Positions 8,957-17,437 of a stretch of 64,000 nucleotides of DNA are shown piece by piece. A model generated the notes under the pieces. It searched no databases and was not told the DNA's origin. It worked only from the letters and a program-made list of their open reading frames with translations. Made by a program: the position numbers and the translations under genes. This stretch comes from Curtobacterium sp. TC1 (GTDB lineage: Bacteria; Actinomycetota; Actinomycetes; Actinomycetales; Microbacteriaceae). Position 1 is the first letter of the stretch. Every line of letters starts with the position of its first letter. The stretch spans positions 62,001 through 126,000 of the forward strand of contig NZ_CP081964.1 of NCBI RefSeq assembly GCF_019844075.1, in the 5' to 3' direction.

Positions 8957-9781
8957 CTGGCGTCCCTCGCCAGTGCCGAGCGTGCCGGCTACGACCCCGC
9001 GGACGCGCTGTACCAGGCGTGGACGAAGGACACCCTCGGCGGTGCAGCGAACGAGCCCGCGGTGCTTGCCGCCCGCGTGAAGGCCGACGTGGCCGAGTAC
9101 ACGGAGTCGTTCGGCGCGGACGAGCCCGACCACCGGGTGCCCCGCTCGATCGCCGACCGCGGCGCGCTCGACTCCCCGCACACCGACCCGGCCTGGCGGG
9201 ACCACCTCCAGGAGCGGTACGAGTACATCGCCGTCCGCCTCGAGGAGCGGGGCGCGACGATCGCCGCGGAACAACCTGCGTGGGCCGAGCAGCTTGGCGA
9301 CGTCCCGGCGGCCGCTGAGCGCCGTGAGGCGTGGACGCTGCTCGCTGCCGAGGTGGACACGTTCCGCACCCGCTACGGGATCGAGGACGCTGGCGTGGCC
9401 GTGCCGAAGCAGTACCGGGAGCAGACCATCGGTGTGGAGCTGTATGCGCGAGTGACGGCCATGCACAAGTCGGCTCTCACGACGCAGCCGCCGGCCGAGC
9501 AGGCGGTGCGCGAGCGCGCGGCCGCCGAAGTGACCGCCGCAGCGCGACGGACCCGCGAGCAGGTCAGCCCGACCCCGGCCCGGCCCCGCAGCGTTGCCGA
9601 GACTCTCCGCGAGCAGAACCGTCAAGAGGCCCAGCGCCGAGCCGAACGGCTCCGCCAGGTCGGCGTCACTGCCACCGCCCGCGACCGCGATCCCGCCGAC
9701 GAGCAGCGCAAGGCCGCCGAGCGCGACCGCCAGGCGCGCGAGCGTGACCGCACCCGTGGCGACGACGGGCGGGAACGGTGA
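8957..9781 (+). pseudogene. C-terminal fragment of a conjugative relaxase (MobF/TraA type)
   Basis: About 270 residues match the C-terminal tail of large actinobacterial plasmid relaxases: 'AGYDPADALYQAW', 'HLQERYEYIAVRLEERG' and a long charged coiled tail ending in repeated RDR blocks. The N-terminal nickase and helicase domains (normally more than 1000 residues) are missing. The frame runs on upstream to 8747, but there it is antisense to the fragment at 8725-8946, so the start is a junction, not a gene start. It marks the remains of an integrated conjugative element or plasmid. Confidence 0.65.
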
Positions 9782-9969
9782 CCGCCCACCCCGCCGCGGT
9801 GCTCACCTGCGACACTGCGGACTGCGAGCACATGATCGCCGTCTCAGGCCCTTCCGCCGACACCTACCAGCGCGCCCGCGACTACGCCGCAACCTTTGGA
9901 TGGGTCACTGCCGATTGGGCCCACGACTGTTGCCGCGACTACAACTCACGCCTCAACGTCAGCGTCTGA
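9778..9969 (+). CDS. Small Cys/His-containing protein downstream of relaxase
   Basis: This 63-residue protein starts with a GTG that overlaps the relaxase stop (GTGA), so it was translated with it. It contains Cys11, Cys16, His18 and a late HDCC cluster, which could bind a metal. Small proteins of this kind are often seen after relaxase genes. No family was recognised. Confidence 0.55.
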   Translation: MTAHPAAVLTCDTADCEHMIAVSGPSADTYQRARDYAATFGWVTADWAHDCCRDYNSRLNVSV

Positions 9970-10015
9970 GCGCTCCCGGACCAGACGAAAGATTCGGCTG
10001 TGACGATCAAGGAGA

Positions 10016-11245
10016 TTATTCGCGGTTGCCGAGGCTGGTTACGGGACGGCAAGCGTTCCAGCCGGCGATCAGTGTGACCGCGAGCGAAGCGATCAGCACT
10101 GCGTAGGACGAATCCCATGATCCGGTCGCAGTGTTAAGCGCTCCGAGTGCAAGTGGCCCGATACAGCCGATGCCGTAGCCGACACCTTGCACGATGCCGG
10201 AGAGCGACGCGGACTCGGCCGCGGTACTGCTCCGCAGGCCGATCAGGGTGAGTGTCAGCGGGAACGTGCTGACCCCGAGGCCGAGAAGCACTGCCCACAG
10301 AGCTGCGCCGCTGGCTGGAGCGCTCAGCATCCCGAGGTACCCAGCGAGGAGGAGGGCGACGCAGATGACGACGATCGGAAACGGGTTCCGCATGTGTCCT
10401 GCAAGTCCTGGTATGACCAATGCGGCGAGCAGACCCATCGCGGAGAACAGCGATAGCAGCGTCGCGCTCGTCACGGCGCTGAGCCCGGCGTCGGCGAACA
10501 TCGACGGTATCCACGTGATGAGCGCGTAGGTATGCAACGCCGTCATGGCCATCAGGCCGACGAGTCCGAGAGTCGCGGTCGACGGACGCTGGCCGGTGAC
10601 ACGCCGAACCGGTGGTGCAACGCGTGGGGATTCAGCTTCGGCTTCGGCCAGGCCGGCCCGTCGGCTCGTCCTGAGCACGACGACCAACCAGAGCAGCGTC
10701 GCGATCCCGGTGAGCGCCGGCCACAGCCCGAGCGAGACACGCCAACCGGCAGCGGTTGCCAGTTTGACGCCCACCACCGGCGCCACGAATTGCCCCACCT
10801 GTAGCAAGAGCATGTACAGCGTGCTGACCGCCTTCACCCGGTCGGGGAAGTGCTCCTTGACGATCGGGATCAGCAGAACGTTGGCCGCGCCGACTCCGGC
10901 GAAGCCGACGACCGTCGCCGCAATCAGCATTCCAGCCGACTCGGCCGCCGCGCGGAGCGCGAGGCCGACAGTCGTGATCGCCACGGCACCCAGGACTGCA
11001 TGCTCGAGCCCGAAGCGTCGCGCGAGTACCGGCGCGACGAACGCGCACGCCGCGAAGCACCCGGTGATCAGCGTCCCGAGCAGCCCCGTGACCGTCGGCC
11101 CGAATAGCAGGGACTCCTGCACGATGTCGACGACTGCTGAAAACCCGGTCACGGCGGTGCGCAAGTTCAAGGCCGTGAGACACACCGCAAGGAGGAGGAT
11201 GAGGCCGCTAGCCCTCCTCGGGGCGGGCAGGGCAAAAGGAGGCAT
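10016..11245 (-). CDS. MFS transporter of the CynX/NimT type
   Basis: The product has about 409 residues and twelve predicted membrane helices. The opening 'LTALNLRTAVTGFSAVV' and the later 'GFAGVGAANVLLIPIVKEHFP' are typical of the CynX family (cyanate permease, 2-nitroimidazole exporter NimT). The substrate cannot be told from sequence. Possible starts are 11299, 11257 and 11245; the last gives the usual short N-terminus. It is divergent from a GntR regulator with about 50 bases between the starts, and a perfect palindrome lies in that gap, so the regulator probably controls it. Confidence 0.82.
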   Translation of the reverse strand: MPPFALPAPRRASGLILLLAVCLTALNLRTAVTGFSAVVDIVQESLLFGPTVTGLLGTLITGCFAACAFVAPVLARRFGLEHAVLGAVAITTVGLALRAAAESAGMLIAATVVGFAGVGAANVLLIPIVKEHFPDRVKAVSTLYMLLLQVGQFVAPVVGVKLATAAGWRVSLGLWPALTGIATLLWLVVVLRTSRRAGLAEAEAESPRVAPPVRRVTGQRPSTATLGLVGLMAMTALHTYALITWIPSMFADAGLSAVTSATLLSLFSAMGLLAALVIPGLAGHMRNPFPIVVICVALLLAGYLGMLSAPASGAALWAVLLGLGVSTFPLTLTLIGLRSSTAAESASLSGIVQGVGYGIGCIGPLALGALNTATGSWDSSYAVLIASLAVTLIAGWNACRPVTSLGNRE

Positions 11246-11247
11246 AG

Positions 11248-11262
11248 ATGGGATCATCCCAT
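11248..11262. promoter_or_regulatory. Palindrome between MFS and gntR genes, candidate operator
   Basis: ATGGGATCATCCCAT is a perfect 7-1-7 inverted repeat. It lies just upstream of the MFS start on the minus strand and about 30 bases before the GntR start on the plus strand. The adjacent FCD-type GntR protein is the likely ligand. Confidence 0.45.
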
Positions 11263-11293
11263 GAATTTCATTGTCTAAGTTGGAGGCGTGTCT

Positions 11294-11959
11294 GTGCATG
11301 AGTCCCGCGGAGCGCTCGGTGACCGTGTGGTCGACGCCATCCGAGATGAGATCACGTCGGGGCGCTGGCCTGTTGGGTTGCGCATCCCGGTCGAATCCGA
11401 GCTCGTTGCTTGGAGCGGTGCTGGACGCAACACGGTTCGTGAAGCCGTCAGTTCACTCGTTCAGGCGGGGATGCTGCGCCGTGAGCAGGGTCGGGGCACG
11501 TTCGTCACTGCGCGATCGGACCTCGGGGGTGCGTTGAGTCGTCGTGCCGCCGCGAATCCGCGGCGTGACACCCTCGAACTTCGACTTGCGCTCGACACGG
11601 TTGCCGCACGGTTGGCGGCTCGGCGCCGGTCGGACGCGCAAGCCGAAGGCCTGCTGGCGCTGCTCGAAGCGCGCCGGACGGCATGGTGCACAGGTGATCG
11701 GGCAGACCGTCTTGCCGCAGACACTGCACTCCACGTCGCGATCATTATCGCATCGTCGAACACGCTCCTCGCAGAGGTTTACGAGGGCCTGGTCGCGGTG
11801 TTCGCGGATGCACTCGATGCCGACGTGTCTGGTGATGAGGACCAGTTCTCTCGTGAACACCGGGATTTAGTGCACGCCATCGTGGCGGGGGATGGTGAGG
11901 CTGCTGGCGCTCAGATGCACGCAATCCTCCAACCACTGATCGACGCCCTCGAAGACTAA
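11294..11959 (+). CDS. GntR regulator, FadR/FCD subfamily
   Basis: This 221-residue protein has an N-terminal winged helix (residues about 5-70, with 'SELVAWSGAGRNTVREAVSSLVQAGMLRREQGRGTFV') and an all-helical FCD effector domain ('ELRLALDTVAARLAARR', 'DTALHVAIIIASSN'). GTG 11294 was preferred because GGAGG stands 7 bases before it; GTG 11288 is too close to that site. It is divergent from the CynX-like transporter. FCD domains usually bind small organic acids, so it probably senses the transported compound. Confidence 0.85.
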   Translation: MHESRGALGDRVVDAIRDEITSGRWPVGLRIPVESELVAWSGAGRNTVREAVSSLVQAGMLRREQGRGTFVTARSDLGGALSRRAAANPRRDTLELRLALDTVAARLAARRRSDAQAEGLLALLEARRTAWCTGDRADRLAADTALHVAIIIASSNTLLAEVYEGLVAVFADALDADVSGDEDQFSREHRDLVHAIVAGDGEAAGAQMHAILQPLIDALED

Positions 11960-12336
11960 ATCGTTCCGCGAAACCTGCAACAGTTTTGTCCCTGAAGCAG
12001 CGGCTGTGTTAGATGACCTGCTCGGCGAGTGATCTCGGTGGTACGCACTCGGGTGTGAACGCTCGATGGGACGGCTCACGATCCTGCAGCTGCTCGGCAG
12101 AATCCCGATCGCATCTGCCGCTGCCGGCACCGCGGCGTTGTGGTTCACGTTTCGGCGCCTGGTGATTGCGGGGCTGTGCCGGGGTCGGTGCTGCGGATGA
12201 TGACTCGGCCGGCCAGGGGGTCAGTCTCGGAGGGTCAAGGTCTCGCCGAAGCCCTCCGGTTTGTTCACGTCCCGGTAGCCGATCTTTCATCGGACGCTGA
12301 GCCCTGCCCGACGCGCTTGCGTTCCGCGCTGAACCT
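11960..12336. other. Gap without a convincing gene
   Basis: This region lies between two convergent regulator genes. On the minus strand, 12230-12293 reads a short protein-like tail ('KIGYRDVNKPEGFGETLTL') that begins right after a stop codon. It may be the last scrap of a lost gene. Nothing else was seen. Confidence 0.3.
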
Positions 12337-13038
12337 CTATCGCAGTGGGTTGTGGGACAGGCGCACGCTGGTATCCCCGCCGGTCTCGATGCCGGCGAGG
12401 AAGATGTTCAGGCCGTTGATGAACTGCTCACGGTCGTCATGCTCCACGAGGGCCGCGGCAGTCTGCTCAGAGACGGCATCAGAGTCGCTGCGGGTCAGCT
12501 CGGCCGCGAATGCCTCCAGGTATGCTTGCCTGTCGCTGTCGGAGAGCAAGTGGTGAGAGGCGGCTGCGTTCTGCGCCGCCGCTCCGAGCAGGTAGTTCAT
12601 GAGCGCCGCTCCCGCATCAGCGCTGGCGCTGCCGGACACTCCCAAGCGCCCGAGGCCGGCTCCGATGCCCTTCCAAATGCGGAGGACGGCAGGCTGTCGT
12701 GGCTCCCGCGCCAGTTGCTTCCCTACCCAGTGGTGCTCAGTGAGGGCATCAAACACGGCTAGGGCGAGGTGCCGGAGCGATTCGCGAGGGCCTAGAACGT
12801 TCGCGGGGCTCTCGAGCGCCGCGCTGATGATGCCGTCCGTTGCGGCCTCGAGGAGCTCCTCCTTGCCCGTGACGTAGTGGTAGATCGCACCACGGCCGGT
12901 CGAGAGATGCTCGGTGAGCGCCCGGACGGTCAGCGCGCTCTCACCGGATGAGTCGAGCAGCCGGATCGTCGCCTGCACGATCTGCTCGCGGGAGAGGGCG
13001 TCGACGCGCTTGTGGATGCGGGGCGCCGGGTTCGTCAT
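12337..13038 (-). CDS. TetR-type repressor, divergent from flavin monooxygenase
   Basis: The 233-residue protein has an N-terminal helix-turn-helix (residues about 15-62, 'LTVRALTEHLSTGRGAIYHYVTGKEELLEAA') and a C-terminal ligand domain of TetR_C type. The ATG at 13038 faces the monooxygenase gene at 13117. Two copies of TGGACCnnnGGTCCA lie between them, so it probably represses both genes and is released by a substrate of the enzyme. The frame extends further upstream, but that extension would cover the operators. Confidence 0.87.
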   Translation of the reverse strand: MTNPAPRIHKRVDALSREQIVQATIRLLDSSGESALTVRALTEHLSTGRGAIYHYVTGKEELLEAATDGIISAALESPANVLGPRESLRHLALAVFDALTEHHWVGKQLAREPRQPAVLRIWKGIGAGLGRLGVSGSASADAGAALMNYLLGAAAQNAAASHHLLSDSDRQAYLEAFAAELTRSDSDAVSEQTAAALVEHDDREQFINGLNIFLAGIETGGDTSVRLSHNPLR

Positions 13039-13056
13039 GTGCCCATCTTGACACAA

Positions 13057-13097
13057 GTGGACCGTCGGTCCACACTTCGGTTGGACCAACGGTCCAA
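13057..13097. promoter_or_regulatory. Twin palindromic operators between tetR and monooxygenase
   Basis: GTGGACCGTCGGTCCAC (13057-13073) and TTGGACCAACGGTCCAA (13081-13097) share the core TGGACCnnnGGTCCA. Their centres are 24 bases apart, just over two helical turns. A TTGACA box at 13048-13053 would place a plus-strand -10 region at the end of the first site. The layout copies that of tetR/tetA-type divergent control. Confidence 0.75.
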
Positions 13098-13116
13098 CTT
13101 CGAAGAAAGGCACACC

Positions 13117-14256
13117 ATGACTCCTTCAGTCAGCATCGTCGGCGCCGGGCTCGGCGGCCTCACCCTTGCCCGGGTCCTGCACCTGCACGGCATCGACGTC
13201 ACTGTGTTCGAGGCAGACGCCGACGCCGGCGCCCGCTCCCAGGGCGGCCAGCTGGACCTGCACGAGCACAACGGGCAGCTCGCCCTCCAGGAGGCCGGCT
13301 TGATGAACGAATACCGGTCGATCATCCATGTCGGCGGCGCAGGACAACGCGTCCTCGATCGGAACGCCACGCTTTTGGCCGACCTGCCCGACGACGGGTC
13401 GATGGCAAGTCCCGAGGCGCGACGGGGCGACATCCGCCGGATCCTCCTCGAGTCCCTCCCGGATGGCACGGTGCAGTGGGGCAAGAAGCTCCGCGATGTC
13501 GCCCCTCTCGGCGACGGCCGCCACGAGCTGACCTTCACGGACGGCTCCACCGCCCACAGCGACGTGCTCGTCGGCGCCGAGGGGACGTGGTCGAAGGTGC
13601 GAGCGTTGGTCTCCGTCGAGAAGCCGGTGTACGCGGGCATGAGCTACATCGACACGTTCCTCCACGACGTCGACGAACGGCACAGCACGACGTCTCTGGT
13701 TGCTGGCGACGGCGCCATGTACGCCCTCATCCCAGGCAAAGGATTCCTTACGCATCGCGAGGCGGGAGAGATCATCCACACTTACGTGATCTTGAGCAGA
13801 CCCCTCAGCTGGTTCGACGACATCGACTTCTCCGACGCGGCAAGCACCAAGGCGCGCATCGCCGCGGAGTTCGACGGCTGGGCGCCCGAGCTCGTCGCGC
13901 TGATTGCAGATGCCGATACGCCTCCCGTGCTGCGGAGCATCTACAAGCTCCCCGACGACCACCGGTGGCCGCACACCCCAGGCGTGACCCTCATCGGCGA
14001 TGCAGCGCACGTCACACTCCCCGGTGGCGAAGGCGCGAACACCGCGATGCTCGACGGCGCCGAGCTCGCCGAGGCGATCGTTGCCCACCCGGACGACATC
14101 GACGCCGCGCTCACCGCCTACGAGGAGGTCATGTTCGCCCGCGCCGAGGAAGAAGCCATCGCCGCACACGAGACCATCGACCTCATCTTCGGCGCCCGCG
14201 CACCCGAGGGACTCGCGAACCTGCTGAACGGGACCGCGGAGGACGCCGCGAGCTGA
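13117..14256 (+). CDS. FAD-dependent monooxygenase, Tet(X)-like
   Basis: The 379-residue enzyme has the FAD-binding GAGLGG motif at residues 9-14, a conserved Arg region, a 'GGQLDLHEHNGQLALQEAGL' block that closely follows Tet(X) at the same place, and the second FAD motif GDAAH at 294-298. Flavin monooxygenases of this group hydroxylate aromatic substrates using NADPH and oxygen; Tet(X) inactivates tetracyclines. A GAAAGG ribosome site precedes ATG 13117. Control is by the divergent TetR. Whether a tetracycline is a substrate cannot be read from the sequence; a plant or soil aromatic is equally possible. Confidence 0.85.
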   Translation: MTPSVSIVGAGLGGLTLARVLHLHGIDVTVFEADADAGARSQGGQLDLHEHNGQLALQEAGLMNEYRSIIHVGGAGQRVLDRNATLLADLPDDGSMASPEARRGDIRRILLESLPDGTVQWGKKLRDVAPLGDGRHELTFTDGSTAHSDVLVGAEGTWSKVRALVSVEKPVYAGMSYIDTFLHDVDERHSTTSLVAGDGAMYALIPGKGFLTHREAGEIIHTYVILSRPLSWFDDIDFSDAASTKARIAAEFDGWAPELVALIADADTPPVLRSIYKLPDDHRWPHTPGVTLIGDAAHVTLPGGEGANTAMLDGAELAEAIVAHPDDIDAALTAYEEVMFARAEEEAIAAHETIDLIFGARAPEGLANLLNGTAEDAAS

Positions 14257-14566
14257 CGCAACGTCTGTCTCGTAAGCCGGTCGTCCACCGGACGATCGCC
14301 GGCCACGACCGCTCCCCCCTGAGTGTGGGCTTTATCGCTTGTTGGTGGCGTTTTGTGATCGCTCAGCGGCGGGTGCGGCTCGCAAGGTGGCCTCATCGCC
14401 GAGTCTCACACGACGCGAGCGGCGGCAACGTCGCCCGACTAGCACTGATGAACATGCGAAAAAGCCGGGACATCTCGCTTCTGGCGTATACGTCTGCGAC
14501 CGTGCACCCATGACACCCCCCCCGGCACGGTTGTTCTCCGCGCTCAGGGCCCCGAGGCACGGTCGC
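14257..14566. other. Gap without a convincing gene
   Basis: This region lies between the monooxygenase and the MarR remnant. An imperfect hairpin near 14280-14300 (GGTCGTCC / GGACGATC) could end the upstream transcript, but it has no T run. No coding frame is convincing on either strand. Confidence 0.3.
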
Positions 14567-14845
14567 TCAGGTGGCGGTCACAACGTGTTGGCGATCTACG
14601 GGTGACGCCATGTCGGGGTGGAGGTGGACTTCGAGGGTCGAGGCGATGTTGCGCAGCTGTGCCAGCTGCTCCGCGGAAAGGGCGTCGACGAGGAATTCTC
14701 GAACGAGCCGGTCGTGACGAGGCGTGGCTGCCTTCAAGACGTCTTCGCCCTTAGGTGTCAAAGTGACGATGACAGCTCGGCCATCGGTCTTGCAGGTGGA
14801 TCTCGTGATGAGCGCGTCCGCCTCGAGCCGCGCCACGATGCGGGA
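14567..14845 (-). pseudogene. MarR-family C-terminal remnant
   Basis: The last 92 residues of a longer minus-strand frame match the second half of a MarR regulator: recognition helix and wing 'SRIVARLEADALITRSTCKTDGRAV' followed by 'VTLTPKGEDVL', and a dimerisation tail. The upstream part of the frame is Arg/Pro-rich noise, and the N-terminal dimerisation and first helices are missing. It should not be functional. Confidence 0.6.
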
Positions 14846-15015
14846 GGCGCGAGGCAGGGAACGCACGTCAGCACCTCGTGGCGGTGCTGACCCGAACGGG
14901 CCCGCCAACTCCACAGCGCACCGGTTACCCGATTGCTCCGTGATGCGTCTCGGCATGGCGCGATACAGCGGGTACCGGTTGATCTCGCGTGGCCGCGGGG
15001 CGTAGGGACGGTAGG

Positions 15016-15138
15016 TCAGCCGGAGGGATTGTCGACCGGGCGGTCGTTTTCGTCGGTGCCGTCGATTGGGTCGACGTCCTTCGGGTTGGCGACGTCGTCG
15101 GCAGGCTTGTCGTGATCGGGGTGTGCGGGGTCGATCAT
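15016..15138 (-). CDS. Small acidic protein
   Basis: This 40-residue protein is rich in Asp and Pro ('DPIDGTDENDRPVD') and probably disordered. Its ATG overlaps the stop of the preceding small gene (ATGA), so the two form a translationally coupled pair. The function is unknown. Confidence 0.5.
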   Translation of the reverse strand: MIDPAHPDHDKPADDVANPKDVDPIDGTDENDRPVDNPSG

Positions 15139-15311
15139 GATGCGTCCTGTTCCGGGGAGGTGGGTTCTCCGCCCGAGTTGGTGTCGCTGTCCTGGTTGGG
15201 ATCTTCTGTGGCGTTTCCGGTAGGGGAGCCGTCGGGCAGATCGGCGGTGCGGTCCCGGTCGGCATCGGAAACGTTCGTCGAGCCATCCGGTGTTGGGGGG
15301 TTCTCGGTCAT
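15135..15311 (-). CDS. Small acidic, disordered protein
   Basis: This 58-residue protein is rich in Asp, Glu, Pro, Ser and Thr, with no hydrophobic core ('TPDGSTNVSDADRDRTADLP'). It lies directly before the 40-residue protein. Such proteins are common in actinobacterial accessory regions; no role can be given. Confidence 0.5.
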   Translation of the reverse strand: MTENPPTPDGSTNVSDADRDRTADLPDGSPTGNATEDPNQDSDTNSGGEPTSPEQDAS

Positions 15312-16591
15312 GGCTGGCAACGTACGCGGATGCGCCGGCATCCCTCATCAGGCGGCTTCACTCGCGGCCTCGAAGGGTGCCGCATCGGGTCTCTTCGCGG
15401 GATCAGGGCGGTGCGTCGCGGTGTTCCCGGATTTCCTGAGAGGTTGGGGTGTGCTGTTGACGTATGGTCGGTTTTGTTGCCCTGCGGACCCTAGCCGCGG
15501 GAGCCCGACCCCCTGTTACCGGGCTGGCCTCGTCAAGACCATCGCGTTGAACCTGACGGCGTCGTAGCGCGAGGGCGTCTGTCCCAGCCCCGAACCAGTG
15601 GCAGACGTCCTCGCAGCACCACGGCGATGGGTAAGCTGCTCGGTTCCTGTCTGGTCGTGTTGTCAGGCAATAGCGCTCGATGATGTTGCGGTGGGCCGGG
15701 AAGCGGCCCGGCCCGCGCTCACCCGAAGAGCAGCGGGACGGGCCGCCCTGACCCGTCTTGCGTGGAGCATTCGAAGCCGAGTCGTTGTCGGGTTGGTGCC
15801 CCGCACGTCCCAGGTCCGCACGTTGCGGGGCGGGACCGTTGGTGGTCGTGAACGATCAGGCACTCGAGGAAGGAAGCTCTGTCTCACGCGGGCCTGGTTC
15901 TCGTGCAGCCCACGGGATCGAAACTCCTCACGAGCGCGTGTGGTGGTTCTAGGTTTGTACCGTGTGTCTGCGGTGGGAGAGGTGCCGGCACCGTTGGGGG
16001 GACCGGTGCCGACACCTCGGTGGCGGTCCCGACCCGAACAGGCTCGCCACGACGTCTACTGTGCACCGGTTGACCAGTTCGTGGGTCATTGTTGCGGCAT
16101 GGCGTCGAACTGTTGGACGACACGTGATGGCGAGCGGAGTGCCCGCGGCGCGGCGTAGGCGACAGTGCGGGACTACCTTGACTGGTGGCGCTGCTGGCCT
16201 ATCGGGCCGCGCGTCCGGGCGTGCCTCACCATGTGCGCCTGGGGGCTGCCGCTCCCATCCGATCAGGGTAACCAGGGTGGTTGATGCGGCGGCCCCACCC
16301 TTCCTGTTCCCGAGCTGATGACGCCCCGATACCGCTCGTAGCGGGCACTGCGTTGCGGGGGAGTCGTGTCCGTGGCGGGTTAGAGGCGGGTGCCGTGGAG
16401 TCGCTGGAGAGCGTGCTGGCTGAGTCCAAGAGTGCGCACAAGTGCTGAGTTTTCCCGGAGTGCGCGGTCCTTCGAAGGGTTCCCCGTCAGCTGCTCTCGC
16501 TGCTGGAGCGGGTCGTGCTCACCGGGCACCGATGTCACAGCGCTGTCGATTTTCATGGGGTCCTGGACATCGTCCGGTGGGGGCGCTGTGG
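15312..16591. other. 1.28-kb stretch without a convincing gene
   Basis: Frames here are Arg-, Pro- or Cys-rich and look like shadows. On the minus strand near 16010-16080 a short reading ('VNRCTVDV...LFGSGPP') resembles one at about 14870-14935 ('GNRCAVEL...PFGSAPPRG'), which suggests two decayed copies of one gene. Small inverted repeats occur (for example CCCCGCA/TGCGGGG near 15800-15835). I see no RNA gene. Confidence 0.35.
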
Positions 16592-17113
16592 TTATGCCTG
16601 GCCGCCGACGGCGGGTTCGTTGTCGCTGGTGAGGGTGGTGGCGATGGTGTTGAGGTGGCGGGCGAGGAGCGCGTTGTCTGCCGGGGGAAGCTGGTCGAGG
16701 GCTTCGACGAGGACTTGGTGGAACCGGGTGTAGGCCTGGTCGATCTTCGCCGCGCTGCCGTCGATGGGGTGGAGGAGCATGGCTCGGCGGTCGGTGGGGT
16801 GGGGCTCGCGGCGGAGCTCACCTTTCCGGACGAGGTTGTCGACAATCTTGGTCACGGACGCGTTCGAGACGTTCAGCATGACTGCGAGGTCTTTCGGGCT
16901 GATCTGCCGGCCGTCGCGTTCTGCTTGCACGAGGTACCGGATCGCGGCGAACTCGTTCTTCGTCAACCCGCTGGCCCGTCGAGCGTGCTCAACTTCCTGT
17001 TCCTCGGCGCGGTGAAGGCGCAGGAGCGCGTTGACCGCGTCTTTCGCTTCCCGAGTGCGGGGTTCCCGAGCGTAGAGGTGCGTGGCTTCGTGACGGACAA
17101 CAGTCAACGGCAT
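16592..17113 (-). CDS. MarR-family regulator (copy 1 of a cassette)
   Basis: This 173-residue protein starts 'MPLTVVRHEATHLYAREPR', almost the same as the protein at 56457-56993. A helical region (residues 18-50) is followed by a MarR winged helix: 'ISPKDLAVMLNVSNASVTKIVDNLVRKGELRR' and 'HPTDRRAM'. Both copies follow a small gene of about 60 residues (here 17155-17334), with 41 bases between. It probably binds DNA as a dimer; its target is unknown. Confidence 0.85.
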   Translation of the reverse strand: MPLTVVRHEATHLYAREPRTREAKDAVNALLRLHRAEEQEVEHARRASGLTKNEFAAIRYLVQAERDGRQISPKDLAVMLNVSNASVTKIVDNLVRKGELRREPHPTDRRAMLLHPIDGSAAKIDQAYTRFHQVLVEALDQLPPADNALLARHLNTIATTLTSDNEPAVGGQA

Positions 17114-17154
17114 CGGGTCAGGTGCTCTCTCGAAACGTGCGGGCGGGGTCCAGA

Positions 17155-17334
17155 TTACTGCGCGGGTTCTGTGAAGAAGTCCGCGTATCGGGGCCCGGCC
17201 GGGCTCGCGAGCAGGGTGGGGTCGTCGATCCGGCGGATCACGTAGGAGGCGATCACGGCGGAGTCGGTCAGCCCGATGGGGAGGTGCGTGGTCACGGCGT
17301 CGGGGGAATAGGGCGGCTGGTAGGTGGTGATCAT
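17155..17334 (-). CDS. Small conserved protein of the MarR cassette (copy 1)
   Basis: This 59-residue protein contains IGLTDSAVIASYVIRRIDDP and ends YADFFTEPAQ. The gene at 56256-56438 encodes a clear homologue (IGLTDPAVIDAYVERRIEDP, YADFFTVPAA). Both lie directly before a MarR gene. The fold is unknown; it is soluble, with an amphipathic middle helix. It could be a partner of the regulator. Confidence 0.75.
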   Translation of the reverse strand: MITTYQPPYSPDAVTTHLPIGLTDSAVIASYVIRRIDDPTLLASPAGPRYADFFTEPAQ

Positions 17335-17437
17335 CAGTGCTGGCCTGTCTGTTCCAGGATCGGACGCATATCGATCGGCTCCGTCGCCGGCAATGCTGTT
17401 TCGATCGCATCGAACGGGTCGTCGTGAGAGCTGGGAG

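Noticed and set aside
8747..9781. One 344-residue protein
   Set aside because: The first 70 codons are antisense to another protein-like frame; only the C-terminal part matches a relaxase.
12140..12556. Plus-strand frame downstream of the gntR gene
   Set aside because: It runs antisense into the TetR gene and has no domain or ribosome site.
14567..15286. One 239-residue MarR-like protein
   Set aside because: Only the last 92 residues are MarR-like; the front is Arg/Pro-rich noise and overlaps two small acidic genes.
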